Below are positions 16,375 through 32,257 of a stretch of 64,000 nucleotides of DNA, in pieces. The notes beneath the pieces were generated by a model that was not told where the DNA came from, did no database searches, and saw only the letters and a list, made by a program, of their open reading frames with translations. Numbering within the stretch: the stretch's first letter is position 1; the number at the start of each line of letters is the position of its first letter. The stretch is taken from the NCBI GenBank assembly GCA_947473805.1, contig CANJGB010000006.1:1-64000 (forward strand). Direction: 5' to 3'. The stretch is from Alphaproteobacteria bacterium. GTDB lineage: Bacteria; Pseudomonadota; Alphaproteobacteria; Ferrovibrionales; Ferrovibrionaceae. The position numbers and the translations under genes are program-made.

Positions 16375-17624
16375 GGCGCACCCCGCAGCCACTGGCTTAC
16401 CGCAGATTCGAGATGGCCGCGGACCGGGGCCTCGAGCCCCTCCAGCACATCGGCCACGAAGGCGGCGACCAGCATCTGACGCGCCTCGTCGGCGCCGATA
16501 CCGCGCGCACGCAGGTAAAACAGTTCCTCGACGCCGAGGTCGCCTGTCGTGGCGCCGTGCGTGCACTTCACATCGTCGGCGAGGATTTCCAGTTCGGGCT
16601 TGGCGAAGGCAATCGAGCGCTCGCCCAGCAGCAGGTTGCGGCAAAGCTGCTTTGCGTCGGTCTTCTGCGCATCGGGCGCGACCGCGATGCAGCCCTGGAA
16701 AATCGACATGGCGCGGTCGTCGACCGCGACGCGGATGTCCTGAACACTACGCCCCTCGCGGGCGGCGTGGTCGATGCGGCTGAAATAGTCGAGATGCTGC
16801 TGGCCACGGCCGAGATTGGCGCCGGTCAAGCGGCACTCCGCGCCGACGCCGGCAAGCTGAACCAGGATGTCCTGCCGCGCCGTCGCCGCGCCGAGCGAGA
16901 CGGTGCAGTTGGAGAAACGCGCGGCCGTATCGACGCGCGCCGAGATGCGGCCGGTATGCCAGGCCGCAGACCCCTGCGATTGCAGGATGGCGTGATCGAG
17001 GGCAGCGCCGGGTGCGACGACAGCGTCGGTCACCACATTGGTCCAGCAAGGCTCCGTGCCCAGGCCGGCATAGGTTTCGACGACGGAGGCGGACGCACCG
17101 CGGCCAAGGTCGATGCGGTTGCGCACCTGCGCACTCCGAACGGCGCCGCCGGTCGCGACAAACAGGAACTGCACCGGACGGTCGAGGGAAACGCCGTCGG
17201 GCACGCGTACCAGCGCGCCATCGGTGGCGAGCGCGCCATTCAGGGCGGCCACGGCATCGGCCGCCGCCTCGCCCGACACCGACGCACCCGGCGCGGCACG
17301 ACCGAGGCTCACGCCATCGGTGGCATTGAATTCGGAGAGATCGGCGCGGAAGCCGCCGTCGATGAAGACGAGGACATGCGCGTCGGCCAGGCGCCACGGC
17401 GCGAGGTCGGCGGCGGTGACCGGCGCGGACACGGCGGCCACGAACGGCATTTCGCTGACCGGCTTGAGATCGGTGTACTTCCACGCCTCGACCTTGCGGT
17501 GCGGCAGGCCGTAGCGCAGGAACAGGTCGCGCGCGCGGGTCCGCGCCGGCGTATCGACAGCCGGGGCCTGCGCCGCTTCGAGACGGCGCAGCAGCGGCTC
17601 GGCGCTGAGGGCCGTCACGCTCAT
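16371..17624 (-). CDS. sufD: Fe-S cluster assembly protein SufD
   Basis: A 417-residue right-handed beta-helix protein, partner of SufB in the SufBC2D scaffold. Recognisable parts are HRKVEAWKYTDLKPV near residue 35, a central repetitive beta region, and the C-terminal CTHGATTGDLGVEELFYLRARGIG with the conserved Cys/His pair. Its ATG overlaps the sufC stop (ATGA). Coding here is strongly GC-biased, so a very long frame is open on the opposite strand, but that frame has no recognisable domain. Confidence 0.94.
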   Translation of the reverse strand: MSVTALSAEPLLRRLEAAQAPAVDTPARTRARDLFLRYGLPHRKVEAWKYTDLKPVSEMPFVAAVSAPVTAADLAPWRLADAHVLVFIDGGFRADLSEFNATDGVSLGRAAPGASVSGEAAADAVAALNGALATDGALVRVPDGVSLDRPVQFLFVATGGAVRSAQVRNRIDLGRGASASVVETYAGLGTEPCWTNVVTDAVVAPGAALDHAILQSQGSAAWHTGRISARVDTAARFSNCTVSLGAATARQDILVQLAGVGAECRLTGANLGRGQQHLDYFSRIDHAAREGRSVQDIRVAVDDRAMSIFQGCIAVAPDAQKTDAKQLCRNLLLGERSIAFAKPELEILADDVKCTHGATTGDLGVEELFYLRARGIGADEARQMLVAAFVADVLEGLEAPVRGHLESAVSQWLRGAP

Positions 17625-18367
17625 GCGGCTTCGCCGATGCCGGCGTAACCGGCCTTTTCCAGCTCCAGCGCCAGTTCCTTGCCGCCCGACTTCGCGATGC
17701 GGCCCTGGGCCAGAACGTGGACGAAATCGGGGACGATGTAGTCCAGCAGGCGCTGGTAGTGGGTGATCATGATGATGCCGCGGTCGGGCGAACGCAGCGC
17801 GTTGACGCCGTCGGCGACGATGCGCAGCGCGTCGATGTCGAGGCCGGAGTCGGTCTCGTCAAGCAAGGCCAGCTTCGGTTCCAGCATCGCCATCTGGAAC
17901 ATCTCGTTGCGCTTCTTTTCGCCGCCGGAGAAACCGACGTTGACCGCGCGCGAGAGGAACTTCTCGTCCATCTGCAGCAGCTTCATCCTGGCGCGGGCGA
18001 GTTTCAGGAAATCCATCGCGTCGAGTTCCGATACGCCCTGGTGGCGGCGCACGGCGTTGACGGCGGACTTCAGGAAATTGGCATTGGCGACACCGGGAAT
18101 TTCGACCGGATACTGGAACGCCAGGAAGATGCCTTCGCGCGCACGTTCCTCCGCCGGCAAGGCCAGCAGGTCCTTGCCGAAATAGCGCACGCTGCCGGAG
18201 GTGACCTCATAGCCGTCGCGGCCGGCCAGCACGTAGGACAAGGTGCTCTTGCCCGAACCATTCGGACCCATAATGGCGTGCACCTCGCCGGCGCGGACGT
18301 TCAGCGTCAGACCGCGCAGGATTTCCTTACCGTCAACGCTGGCGTGGAGGTTTTCGATCTCGAGCAT
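17621..18367 (-). CDS. sufC: Fe-S cluster assembly ATPase SufC
   Basis: A 248-residue ABC-type ATPase. It has Walker A GPNGSGKST at 34-42, a Q-loop at FAFQYP-like LAFQYPVEIPG, the signature GFSGGEKKRNE, Walker B LALLDETDSGLD and the H-loop ITHYQR. It drives conformational change of the SufBC2D complex. The gene lies 9 bases after sufB and is translationally coupled to sufD. Confidence 0.96.
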   Translation of the reverse strand: MLEIENLHASVDGKEILRGLTLNVRAGEVHAIMGPNGSGKSTLSYVLAGRDGYEVTSGSVRYFGKDLLALPAEERAREGIFLAFQYPVEIPGVANANFLKSAVNAVRRHQGVSELDAMDFLKLARARMKLLQMDEKFLSRAVNVGFSGGEKKRNEMFQMAMLEPKLALLDETDSGLDIDALRIVADGVNALRSPDRGIIMITHYQRLLDYIVPDFVHVLAQGRIAKSGGKELALELEKAGYAGIGEAA

Positions 18368-18376
18368 GACTGGTCC

Positions 18377-19833
<1,457 letters not shown>

Positions 19834-19837
<4 letters not shown>

Positions 19838-20292
19838 GGCTGCGCCCTCATCTCAGGCCCGGCAACCGCACGCGACGGCAAAGCAGGCATGGGCGTCGAG
19901 ACATCGGCGAGGGTCACCGCCTCCAGCGCACTGCGGATGGCGGTGTTGATGCGGTTCAGGCCCGAACGCGACGGGCAACCCTGCTCCACCTCGCAGGCGC
20001 CGGCGCCGGATTTCAGGCAATGGGTCAGCGCGATGGGGCCATCGATGGCGGACACGATGTCGGCGACGGTGATGGCGTGCGCGCCGCGCGCCAGGGCATA
20101 GCCGCCCCGCGCGCCGCGCTGCGATACCAGCAGGCCGCGATGGGCCAGGGCCTTCAGCACCTTCGACACCGTCGGCGCCGGCAGGCCGGTGGCCGCCGCG
20201 ATATCGACCGCGTTGTGCACTTCGGTCTTCGCTGCCGCGACGTGGCTCATCAGCACGACGGCATAGTCCGCCAGCCGGCTCAACCGGATCAT
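19834..20292 (-). CDS. Rrf2-family Fe-S-sensing repressor of the suf operon (IscR/SufR-like)
   Basis: A 152-residue Rrf2 protein with an N-terminal winged helix ([19 protein letters not shown], then [29 protein letters not shown]) and three cysteines at 92, 100 and 106, spaced as cluster ligands. Family members sense Fe-S status and repress their own operon. The ATG at 20292 is preferred to an in-frame TTG at 20298, because AAAGGAT lies at proper distance. A strong palindrome about 50 bases upstream is the likely autoregulatory operator. It is the first gene of the suf operon. Confidence 0.92.
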
Positions 20293-20341
20293 GCCCAAAT
20301 CCTTTGGTGCGAGGGCGCTTGTTGCGAAGGTTTCGCAGCTA

Positions 20342-20362
20342 ACAGGACCAAATTGGTCCTGT
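20342..20362. promoter_or_regulatory. Palindromic operator upstream of the suf operon
   Basis: Ten-base arms ACAGGACCAA and TTGGTCCTGT flank a single central A, a perfect 21-base dyad. It lies between the divergent Rrf2 regulator and the DUF72 gene, about 50 bases upstream of the regulator's ATG, in a position to overlap its promoter. Rrf2 proteins bind dyads of this size, so it is probably the site of the adjacent regulator (inference). Confidence 0.7.
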
Positions 20363-20475
20363 ATGGCAACATACCGCAGGCAAAAGGGAATTCAAGACGT
20401 GGCTGATTCGGGAAGCGCCCGGCCGCCCATGGCCTAAACTGCCCGGCCCGACAGGCCCGTAGGGAGCGAAAGAGC

Positions 20476-21225
20476 ATGGCAAAAAGCGGCAAAATCTACG
20501 CCGGGATCGGCGGCTGGACCTTCGAGCCATGGCGCGGGACGTTTTACCCCGAGGGGCTGGTCCAGAAGCGCGAACTGGAATTCGCCAGCCGGGCCCTGAC
20601 CTCCATCGAGATCAACGGCACCTACTACTCCACCTTCAAGCCGGAGAGCTGGCGCAAGTGGCGCGAGGAGACGCCGGACGGCTTCGTGTTCGCGGTGAAG
20701 GCGTCGCGCTTCTGCACCAACCGCAAGGTGCTGGCGGGTGCCGGCGAATCCGTCGAGCGGTTTATCGGCCAGGGCCTGGAGGAACTGGGCGACCGCCTGG
20801 GGCCGATCAACTGGCAGTTCATGGCGACCAAGAAGTTCGACCCCGAGGACATGGAGGCGTTCCTCAAGCTGCTGCCGAAGAAGGTGGGCAAGCTGCCGCT
20901 GCGCCACGCGCTGGAGGTGCGCAGCCCGACCTTTGCGACCGATGAGTTCTACGACCTGTGCCGCAAGTACAACGCCGCCATCGTGGTCGCGGACGATGAC
21001 GAGTTTCCCGCCGTCGACGAGGCGACCGCGGACTTCACCTATGCGCGCCTGATGCGGACCGAGGAGAAAGTGCCGACCGGCTACAAGCCGGCCGCGCTCG
21101 ACGCCTGGGCGAAGCAGGCAAAGGCGTGGGCGAAACGCGGCGATGCCTTTGTCTATTTCATCTCTGGCGCCAAGGTGCGCGCGCCCGCGGCGGCGCAGGC
21201 CTTCATCGAGCGTGTGGCAAAATAA
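20476..21225 (+). CDS. DUF72-family (YecE-like) TIM-barrel protein
   Basis: A 249-residue DUF72 protein. Family features are IYAGIGGWTFEPWRGTFYPE at the start, SIEINGTYYSTFKPESWRKW, and FVFAVKASRFCTNRK. The family adopts a TIM-barrel fold related to endonuclease IV; its biochemical role is unsettled. AGGGAGCG lies just upstream of the ATG. It is divergent from the suf operon and ends 20 bases before the SDR gene. Confidence 0.9.
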   Translation: MAKSGKIYAGIGGWTFEPWRGTFYPEGLVQKRELEFASRALTSIEINGTYYSTFKPESWRKWREETPDGFVFAVKASRFCTNRKVLAGAGESVERFIGQGLEELGDRLGPINWQFMATKKFDPEDMEAFLKLLPKKVGKLPLRHALEVRSPTFATDEFYDLCRKYNAAIVVADDDEFPAVDEATADFTYARLMRTEEKVPTGYKPAALDAWAKQAKAWAKRGDAFVYFISGAKVRAPAAAQAFIERVAK

Positions 21226-21245
21226 AAACGACGAGGGAGAAAGAA

Positions 21246-22121
21246 ATGACCGGCAGGCTGGCGAACAAGACGGCGGTGATCACGGGCGGGGCCAGCGGCA
21301 TTGGCCGCGCCTCGGTGCTGCGCTTCCTCGAGGAGGGCGCCAAGGTGATGGTTGCCGACATCAACGAGGCCAACGGCAACGAGACGGTGGCCGAGGCGAA
21401 GCGCCGGGGCTTCGCCGAGTGCCGCTTCGTCAAGGTTGATGTGAGCGAGGAGGCGCAGATCGAGAGCGCCTTCGCCCAGGCCCGGCGCGATTTCGGCAGC
21501 CTTGATGTGGTGTTCAACAATGCCGGCCTGCCCGGCGCCATCGGCCATGTCACCGAGATCGACGTGGACGACTGGGACTATACGCAGAACATGCTGCTGC
21601 GCAGCGTGTTTCTCGGCATCAAGCATGCGGGGCGGATGATGCGGGCGCAGGGACGCGGCGGCGCCATCGTCAACACCGCCTCCATCGCCGGGCTGATCGG
21701 CGGAGACAGCCGCGCGCTGGCCTATGCCGCCGCCAAGGCGGGCGTGGTGCAGCTGACGCGGCGCAGCGGGGCGACGCTGGCCGCCGACCGCATCCGCGTG
21801 AACGCGGTGGCGCCGGGCTATATCCTGACGCCGTTGATCCACCGCGGCGATATCGACAAGGCGCGCGCCGCCATCAGCCAGGCGCAGCCCTGGCCCGATG
21901 CCGGCGAGCCCGTGGACATTGCCAATGCCGCCTTGTTCCTCGCCAGCGACGAAAGCCGCTTCATCACCGGCACCACCCTCACCGTGGACGGCGGCGTGAC
22001 CGCCATCGGCTCGGACCGCTTCAACGCGGCGTTTGGCACCTATGAGCTGAACCCGCAACGCAACGCCGTGGGCCGCGACGTGGGCACGACCGGCGCCGGC
22101 ACGGTGCTGAGGCCAAAATGA
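21246..22121 (+). CDS. SDR family oxidoreductase
   Basis: Classical SDR of 291 residues with TGGASGIGR at 13-21, NNAG at 91-94, and the Ser146, Tyr160, Lys164 triad (NTASIAG and YAAAK). The C-terminal TLTVDGGVTAIG is usual for the family. The substrate is unknown. The ATG at 21246 is preceded by GAGGGAGAAAG, and the stop overlaps the start of a glyoxalase-type gene as ATGA. The coupling suggests a shared small-molecule pathway. Confidence 0.9.
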   Translation: MTGRLANKTAVITGGASGIGRASVLRFLEEGAKVMVADINEANGNETVAEAKRRGFAECRFVKVDVSEEAQIESAFAQARRDFGSLDVVFNNAGLPGAIGHVTEIDVDDWDYTQNMLLRSVFLGIKHAGRMMRAQGRGGAIVNTASIAGLIGGDSRALAYAAAKAGVVQLTRRSGATLAADRIRVNAVAPGYILTPLIHRGDIDKARAAISQAQPWPDAGEPVDIANAALFLASDESRFITGTTLTVDGGVTAIGSDRFNAAFGTYELNPQRNAVGRDVGTTGAGTVLRPK

Positions 22122-22483
22122 GCGACATACGCCTCGAGCCGGCGATTCCGGTGCTGCGCATCTACAACATCGCGAAGGCGAAGGAATTCTATGTCGATTT
22201 CCTCGGCTTCAAGATCGACTGGAAACACCAGTACGAGAAGGACCTGCCGCTGTAGATGCAGGTGTCGCGCTCCGGCGTGAAGCTGCACCTCAGCGAGGAT
22301 TACGGTGACGGCACGCCGGGCAGTGTTGTGTATATCCGCGGCAAGGACATCGCCGCGCTGGCGGCGGAGCTCAACGCGAAGGGCGCGCGGTTTGCGCGGC
22401 CCAGCCCGACGGACAACGCGCCGAAGCTGACCGACCCGTTCGGAAATGTGCTGCGGTTCGATGACGAGGCGAACCATGCATAG
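22118..22483 (+). pseudogene. Glyoxalase-superfamily (VOC) gene interrupted by an in-frame TAG
   Basis: The frame from the ATG at 22118 encodes a 121-codon VOC-type protein (IPVLRIYNIAKAKEFYVDFLGF, then MQVSRSGVKLHLSEDYGDG and TDPFGNVLRF), the layout of small bleomycin-resistance/glyoxalase proteins. Codon 46 is TAG at 22253-22255, immediately before an ATG in the same frame. The homologous place in the family is commonly Tyr, so a single TAC or TAT to TAG change explains it. The second half alone would lack the first beta-alpha module. This is a nonsense mutation or a sequencing error; the ATGA junction to the SDR shows the intact gene was coupled. Confidence 0.8.
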
Positions 22484-22491
22484 GAATGAGG

Positions 22492-22568
22492 TGGTGGGCC
22501 CGGCAGGACTTGAACCTGCAACCAGACCGTTATGAGCGGTCGGCTCTAACCAATTGAGCTACAGGCCC
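22492..22568 (-). tRNA. tRNA-Ile2 (anticodon CAU, lysidine type)
   Basis: A 77-base cloverleaf reads on the minus strand from GGGCCTG to GGGCCC-A-CCA, with CCA encoded. The anticodon arm is GACCG-CTCATAA-CGGTC, giving CAU. The acceptor stem has C4:G69 and C5:G68, which are known TilS recognition pairs of tRNA-Ile2, so I prefer Ile2 to elongator Met; initiator Met is excluded by the paired first position. The T arm is GCAGG-TTCAAGT-CCTGC. Confidence 0.88.
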
Positions 22569-22582
22569 CCCGTAGGCTCTTG

Positions 22583-22605
22583 GCTTTCAGCTATCAGCTT
22601 TCAGC
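22583..22605. repeat. Short direct repeat downstream of rpoD
   Basis: GCTTTCAGC occurs twice, separated by TATCA, just beyond the tRNA-Ile2 5' end. This is a small repeat of the sort found in dispersed intergenic elements, and nothing further can be said of it. Confidence 0.45.
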
Positions 22606-22634
22606 AACGCGTACAACGGGCGGCGGGGCGCAAT

Positions 22635-22675
22635 CCCCTCACCCTCCCGTCGCGCAGCGACGGGAGGGTGAGGGG
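22635..22675. repeat. Perfect 19-base inverted repeat downstream of rpoD
   Basis: Arms at 22635-22653 and 22657-22675 are exact reverse complements around a 3-base loop, forming a very stable GC-rich hairpin (CCCCTCACCCTCCCGTCGC and its complement). It lies 17 bases past the rpoD stop. There is no T run, so it is either a REP-like mobile palindrome or a transcript-stabilising 3' hairpin for the yqeY-dnaG-rpoD operon. Confidence 0.85.
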
Positions 22676-22691
22676 AAGAGGGGGTTCAATC

Positions 22692-24701
<2,010 letters not shown>

Positions 24702-24705
24702 TCTG

Positions 24706-26598
24706 CTACCTACTGGACGGCGGTGTCGTTACGGCCGCCGGAGGGGCGGCCAGATCGTCTTCGGGCGACAGTTCGGCCGCCGCCCGGGAGAATTCCTCTA
24801 ACTGCTTGCGTATGGCCTGGAGGCGTTTGAAACCGGCATTCGAAATATCCGCCTTCGCTTCTTCCAGGTCCCGTTCCAGCGCCTTGCGCCGAAACGGCGC
24901 CAGAGCGCGCACCCAACCGGCCTCGATCGCCTGCCAATCGCTGCCTGGCTGCGCAAACCGCTCCTGATACCTGACATTCGGCCCCGCCAACCGCGCTACG
25001 GTATCGGCCAAGCCTGCCTCAGTGAGGTGGCGCGCGAGGGTCGCCGCGTCAAGCCCTTCGGAGCGGGAGGCCGCTTGTAATATCGCCCGCCGGAGGCTGT
25101 CAAGTTCGCGGGAGCGGAACGTCAGCCCGGCGACCTCCTCCTCGTGCCGGTCCAGCAGTTCCGGGTAGCGCAGCAGGCCGACCAGGAGCAGCCGCTCGCG
25201 CCGGTCCTCGGACGCCGCGCCGGCGGACGGCAACGGCATGCCCGGGGGTGGCCCGGGCTGCCAGCGGCGACCGCCCTTGCCCGGGACACCACCGCCGAAA
25301 CCGGGGCGGAAGGGCGCCGCGGCGCTGCGCTGGGGCTGGAACAATTGCTGCAGCCGGTTGCGGAATTCGCGCTGGTAATGCTCGCGGACATCCGGGTCGG
25401 CAATATTGGCCGCCGTCTGCTCCAGGTCCTGCTTCAGGCCGGCGCGGCGCTCGGGCGTGTCCAGCGGCTTGCCCTCGGTCGCGGTGCGCCAGAGCAGGCC
25501 GGCCAGGGGGATCGCCTGGTCCAGCACCGTGGCCATGGCGCCCCGGCCCTTGTCGCGGATCAGGTCGTCGGGATCCTTGCCATCGGGCAGCAGGGCGAAG
25601 CGGAACGAGCGGCCGGGCTTCAGCAGCGGCAGGCAGCGCTCGGCGGCGCGCAGGGCGGCGCGGAAGCCGGCGCTGTCGCCGTCGAAACAAAGGATGGGTT
25701 CAGCCGCGAGTCGCCACAACTCGCCCATCTGCTCCTCGGTCAGCGCAGTGCCGAGGGGTGCGACCGCATGGGCGAAGCCGGCCTGGGCCAGGGCGATGAC
25801 GTCCATATAACCTTCCGCCACCACGACGGTGCCAGCGCCCGGCGCGGCCTCGCGCGCCAGCGCGTGGTTGTAGAGCATGCGGCCCTTGTGGAAGAGCTCG
25901 GTCTCGGGCGAGTTCAGGTACTTTGCCGGCGCATCGCCCAGCGCCCGGCCGCCAAAGGCGACGATGCGGCCGCGGCGGTCGGCAATGGGGAACATCAGGC
26001 GGTCGCGGAACCGGTCATAGGTCTGGCCGCCGTCCTCGGGCTTGATCAGCAGGCCGCATTCGACCATCTGCGCCTCGGTCACATCGCGCGCCAGCAGCGC
26101 CTCTTTCAGCGCGGTGCGGCTGTTCGGCGCCAGGCCCAGGCGAAAACGCGCGACGGTTTCCGCCGTCAGGCCGCGCCGCTGGACATAGTCGCGGGCGGCA
26201 GCGCCGGCGCGGCTGGACAACTGGCCCTCGAACCACTTGGCGGCAAGGTCCATGACGCCGGCCAGGCCGGTATAGCGCGCGGCCTTTTCCCGATCGCCCG
26301 GCGCCATGCGCGGCACTTCCATGCCGGCCTCGGCGGCCAGGCGCTCCACGGTCTCGGGAAACGACAGGTTCTCGCTGCGCATGACGAAGCCGATGATGTC
26401 GCCGTGGGCGCCGCAGCCGAAGCAGTGGAAGAAGCCCTTGTCCTCGCTGACCGTGAAGGACGGCGACTTCTCGTTATGGAAGGGACACAGGCCGGTATGT
26501 TCCCGCCCCCGCTTGACCAGGCGCACACGCCGGCCGACCGTCTCGGCGATCGAGAGACGGCTGCGCAGCTGGTCGAGGAAGGCGGGCGGGAAGCTCAA
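24706..26598 (-). CDS. dnaG: DNA primase
   Basis: A 630-residue primase that lays RNA primers for replication. The N-terminal CHC2 zinc finger has Cys38, His41, Cys59 and Cys62 ([11 protein letters not shown], then [11 protein letters not shown]). The TOPRIM domain carries [17 protein letters not shown] and [13 protein letters not shown]. The C-terminal third is the DnaB-interaction region after a Pro/Gly-rich linker. Translation appears to begin at a TTG at 26598, which overlaps the yqeY stop as [26 protein letters not shown] matches the family N-terminus. Confidence 0.96.
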   Translation of the reverse strand: MSFPPAFLDQLRSRLSIAETVGRRVRLVKRGREHTGLCPFHNEKSPSFTVSEDKGFFHCFGCGAHGDIIGFVMRSENLSFPETVERLAAEAGMEVPRMAPGDREKAARYTGLAGVMDLAAKWFEGQLSSRAGAAARDYVQRRGLTAETVARFRLGLAPNSRTALKEALLARDVTEAQMVECGLLIKPEDGGQTYDRFRDRLMFPIADRRGRIVAFGGRALGDAPAKYLNSPETELFHKGRMLYNHALAREAAPGAGTVVVAEGYMDVIALAQAGFAHAVAPLGTALTEEQMGELWRLAAEPILCFDGDSAGFRAALRAAERCLPLLKPGRSFRFALLPDGKDPDDLIRDKGRGAMATVLDQAIPLAGLLWRTATEGKPLDTPERRAGLKQDLEQTAANIADPDVREHYQREFRNRLQQLFQPQRSAAAPFRPGFGGGVPGKGGRRWQPGPPPGMPLPSAGAASEDRRERLLLVGLLRYPELLDRHEEEVAGLTFRSRELDSLRRAILQAASRSEGLDAATLARHLTEAGLADTVARLAGPNVRYQERFAQPGSDWQAIEAGWVRALAPFRRKALERDLEEAKADISNAGFKRLQAIRKQLEEFSRAAAELSPEDDLAAPPAAVTTPPSSR

Positions 26599-27053
26599 GA
26601 CGACAGCAGGCCCTTCACGGTTGCGGCCGCCTTGGCCGGGTCCATCTGGCCGACGAAGCGCTGTTTCACCACGGCCATGGTCTTGCCCATATCCTTGATG
26701 CTGGTGGCGCCGGTTTCCGCGATCACCGCCTTGAGCGCCGCGGTCATGGCCGCCTCGTCCATCTGCTGCGGCAGGAAGCTTTCAATGACGGCAATTTCCT
26801 CGTTTTCCTGCTGCACCAGGTCGGCCCGGCCACCCTTTTCGTAGAGTGCGACCGATTCCCGGCGCTGCTTCACCATGGTCTGCATCAGGGACAGGATTTC
26901 GTCGTCGGTCAGCGGCGAACCGTCGCCGCGGGTGCGGGCCGCGATGTCGCGATCCTTCAGGGCCGCCTGAACCATGCGCAGGGTGGAGACCTTGCGGGCC
27001 TCCTTGGCGCGCATGGAATCCTTCACCGCTTCGCTCAACCGGTCGCGCAGCAT
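26595..27053 (-). CDS. yqeY: GatB/YqeY domain protein
   Basis: A 152-residue YqeY protein, a helical domain related to the tail of GatB. Features are LRDRLSEAVKDSMRAKEARKVSTLRMVQAALKD at the start and VVKQRFVGQMDPAKAAATVKGLL at the end. The exact function is unsettled, possibly tRNA-linked. Two adjacent ATGs lie at 27056 and 27053; AAGGAG is 5 bases from the second, so I use that. It is the first gene of yqeY-dnaG-rpoD and is divergent from carA. Confidence 0.9.
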   Translation of the reverse strand: MLRDRLSEAVKDSMRAKEARKVSTLRMVQAALKDRDIAARTRGDGSPLTDDEILSLMQTMVKQRRESVALYEKGGRADLVQQENEEIAVIESFLPQQMDEAAMTAALKAVIAETGATSIKDMGKTMAVVKQRFVGQMDPAKAAATVKGLLSS

Positions 27054-27166
27054 CATCACTCCTTCACTGGAAGCCCAAGGTTTCAACTTACCACCGACTC
27101 GCGACGAAAGCGCCGCCCTGCCAGCAAATACTTGATACATAAGGAAAAAATGGCGTCCGATGCAGC

Positions 27167-27194
27167 TTGACGCCACGCCGTCATTTGCTATTCT
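27167..27194 (+). promoter_or_regulatory. Candidate sigma70 promoter of carAB
   Basis: TTGACG at 27167-27172 and TATTCT at 27189-27194 are separated by 16 bases, placing the transcript start about 90 bases before the carA ATG. The rest of the 233-base yqeY-carA interval shows no further clear element. An AT-rich patch at 27125-27150 may serve the leftward operon. Confidence 0.5.
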
Positions 27195-27289
27195 CCGCGC
27201 GCTTTCGGCCCCCGCGAGTCGTGCGGAGCCGCGACGCTACCGCACACCGGCTTTCCTGCCATCAGTACGCCCTCTCGGGAGCTTCCGTC

Positions 27290-28457
27290 ATGCCCGAACC
27301 GCTGCAACACGCCGCCGCCCCCGAACCGGGGATGACGGCGGTTATCGTGCTGAAAGACGGCACCGTCCTGTGGGGCTGGGGCGCCGGCGCCGAGGGTGAG
27401 GCCACCGGCGAAATCTGCTTCAACACCTCGATGACGGGCTACCAGGAAATCCTGACCGACCCGTCCTATGCCGGCCAGATCATCACTTTCACCTTTCCGC
27501 ATGTCGGCAATGTCGGCGCCAACGCGGAAGACGTGGAGACCACCAACACCGCCGCCCGCGGCCTGATCCTGCGCACCAGCATCACCGACGAAGCCAATTG
27601 GCGCGCCGAGCGCAGCCTGGAAGACTGGCTGAAGTCGCGGCACCTGATCGCGGTCACCGGCATCGACACCCGCATGCTGACCCGGCGCATCCGCGACCTG
27701 GGCGCGCCGAACGGTGTGATCGCACACCGCAAGGACGGCCATTTCGACATGCCGGCGCTGATCGGCAAGGCGCGCAGCTGGCCGGGCCTGGAAGGCATGG
27801 ACCTGGCGCTCGACGTGGCGACGCGGCAGACTTACGAGTGGCCTAATGAAGGCCGTTGGGAGCGCGGCACCGGCTATGCGAAGCCCGGCACGCCGAAGCA
27901 CCATGTGGTCGCGGTCGATTTCGGCATCAAGCGCAACATCCTGCGCAACCTTGCGGCCTCGGGCTGCCGGGTGACGGTTGTTCCGGCAACGACAACCGCC
28001 GAGGACATCCTGCGCCACAAGCCCGACGGCGTGTTTCTGTCGAACGGTCCGGGCGACCCGGCGGCGACCGGAAAGTATGCGGTGCCGATGATCCGCGACG
28101 TGATCGCCAGCGGCAAGCCGCTGTTCGGCATCTGCCTGGGCCACCAGATGCTGGCGCTGGCGCTGGGTGGCACGACCAAGAAGATGCACCAGGGCCATCG
28201 CGGCGCAAACCATCCGGTCAAGGACCTGGCCACCGGCAGGGTCGAGATCACCAGCCAGAACCACGGCTTCGTGGTGATGCCCGAGACGCTGCCGGGCGGT
28301 GTGGAAGTGACGCACGTCTCGCTGTTCGACGGCTCGAACGAGGGCCTGAAGCTGAGGGACAAACCGGTCTTCTCGGTGCAGTACCACCCCGAAGCCTCGC
28401 CCGGCCCGGAAGACAGCCACTACCTGTTCGACCGTTTCGTAGGATTGATGGACAAGC

Positions 28458-28465
<8 letters not shown>
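27290..28465 (+). CDS. carA: Carbamoyl-phosphate synthase small subunit (glutaminase)
   Basis: A 391-residue glutaminase subunit that feeds ammonia to CarB for carbamoyl phosphate, used in pyrimidine and arginine synthesis. The N-terminal half has [21 protein letters not shown]. The class I amidotransferase domain has the nucleophile Cys282 in [10 protein letters not shown] and the His/Glu pair in YHPEASPGP. The ATG at 27290 has GGGAG about 8 bases upstream; an upstream open extension is not supported. It overlaps carB by 8 bases. argF, which uses the product, is also in this window. Confidence 0.96.
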
Positions 28466-31685
<3,220 letters not shown>

Positions 31686-31747
31686 AGCTTCTTCGTCAAT
31701 TCCGGCTACCCAGAGCGGGACGGACCCCGCCGAAAGAGGTTTGACCC

Positions 31748-32230
31748 GTGTCGCAGATGGACAAGCTCCCCATGACGGCTGGCAGTTATGCCGCCATCGA
31801 AGAGGAACTGAAGCACCTCAAGACGGTCGAACGGCCGACGATCATCAAGGCGATTTCCGAGGCGCGTGAGCACGGCGACCTTTCGGAAAATGCCGAATAC
31901 CATGCCGCCAAGGAGCGGCAGGGCTGGATTGAATCCCGCGTGCTGGAACTGTCGGACAAGCTGCGCCGGGCGGAAGTCATCGACGTCAGCAAGCTGTCGG
32001 GCGACACCGTCAAGTTCGGCGCGACCGTGATGCTGATCGACGAGGACACCGACGAGAAGATCACCTACCAGATCGTCGGCGCCGACGAATCCGACATCAA
32101 GAAGCGCAAGCTGTCGATTACCGCACCCCTGGCGCGCGCCATGATCGGCAAGAAAAAGGGCGACCAGGTCGAATTTGCCTCGCCCGGCGGCTCAAAGGCC
32201 TACGAGATCGTCTCGGTCAAGTTCGTCTAG
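31748..32230 (+). CDS. greA: Transcription elongation factor GreA
   Basis: A 160-residue factor that rescues backtracked RNA polymerase by stimulating transcript cleavage. The N-terminal coiled coil contains [41 protein letters not shown] with the acidic tip residues, and the C-terminal FKBP-like domain ends [16 protein letters not shown]. The GTG at 31748 is supported by AGAGG 8 bases upstream. The ATG three codons later (MDKLPMT) is also family-like. It follows carB by 62 bases, a common alphaproteobacterial order. Confidence 0.96.
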   Translation: MSQMDKLPMTAGSYAAIEEELKHLKTVERPTIIKAISEAREHGDLSENAEYHAAKERQGWIESRVLELSDKLRRAEVIDVSKLSGDTVKFGATVMLIDEDTDEKITYQIVGADESDIKKRKLSITAPLARAMIGKKKGDQVEFASPGGSKAYEIVSVKFV

Positions 32231-32257
32231 GCGGCGGCCCTTGGCCCCTTGGCGGGC

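Noticed and set aside
16375-16644. N-terminal extension of SufS
   Set aside because: Overlaps sufD, is Arg-rich, and the ATG at 16374 gives the normal family start.
22118-22483. Stop-codon recoding (for example pyrrolysine) in the glyoxalase-type gene
   Set aside because: The family position is usually Tyr, no recoding machinery or downstream element is seen, and a simple nonsense change explains it.
25144-26844. Long plus-strand open frame opposite dnaG and yqeY
   Set aside because: Antisense to two conserved genes and has no domain features.
27150-27170. Six-codon open frame with AAGGA upstream before carA, as a leader peptide
   Set aside because: It overlaps the proposed -35 region of the carA promoter, has no run of regulatory codons, and no attenuator follows.
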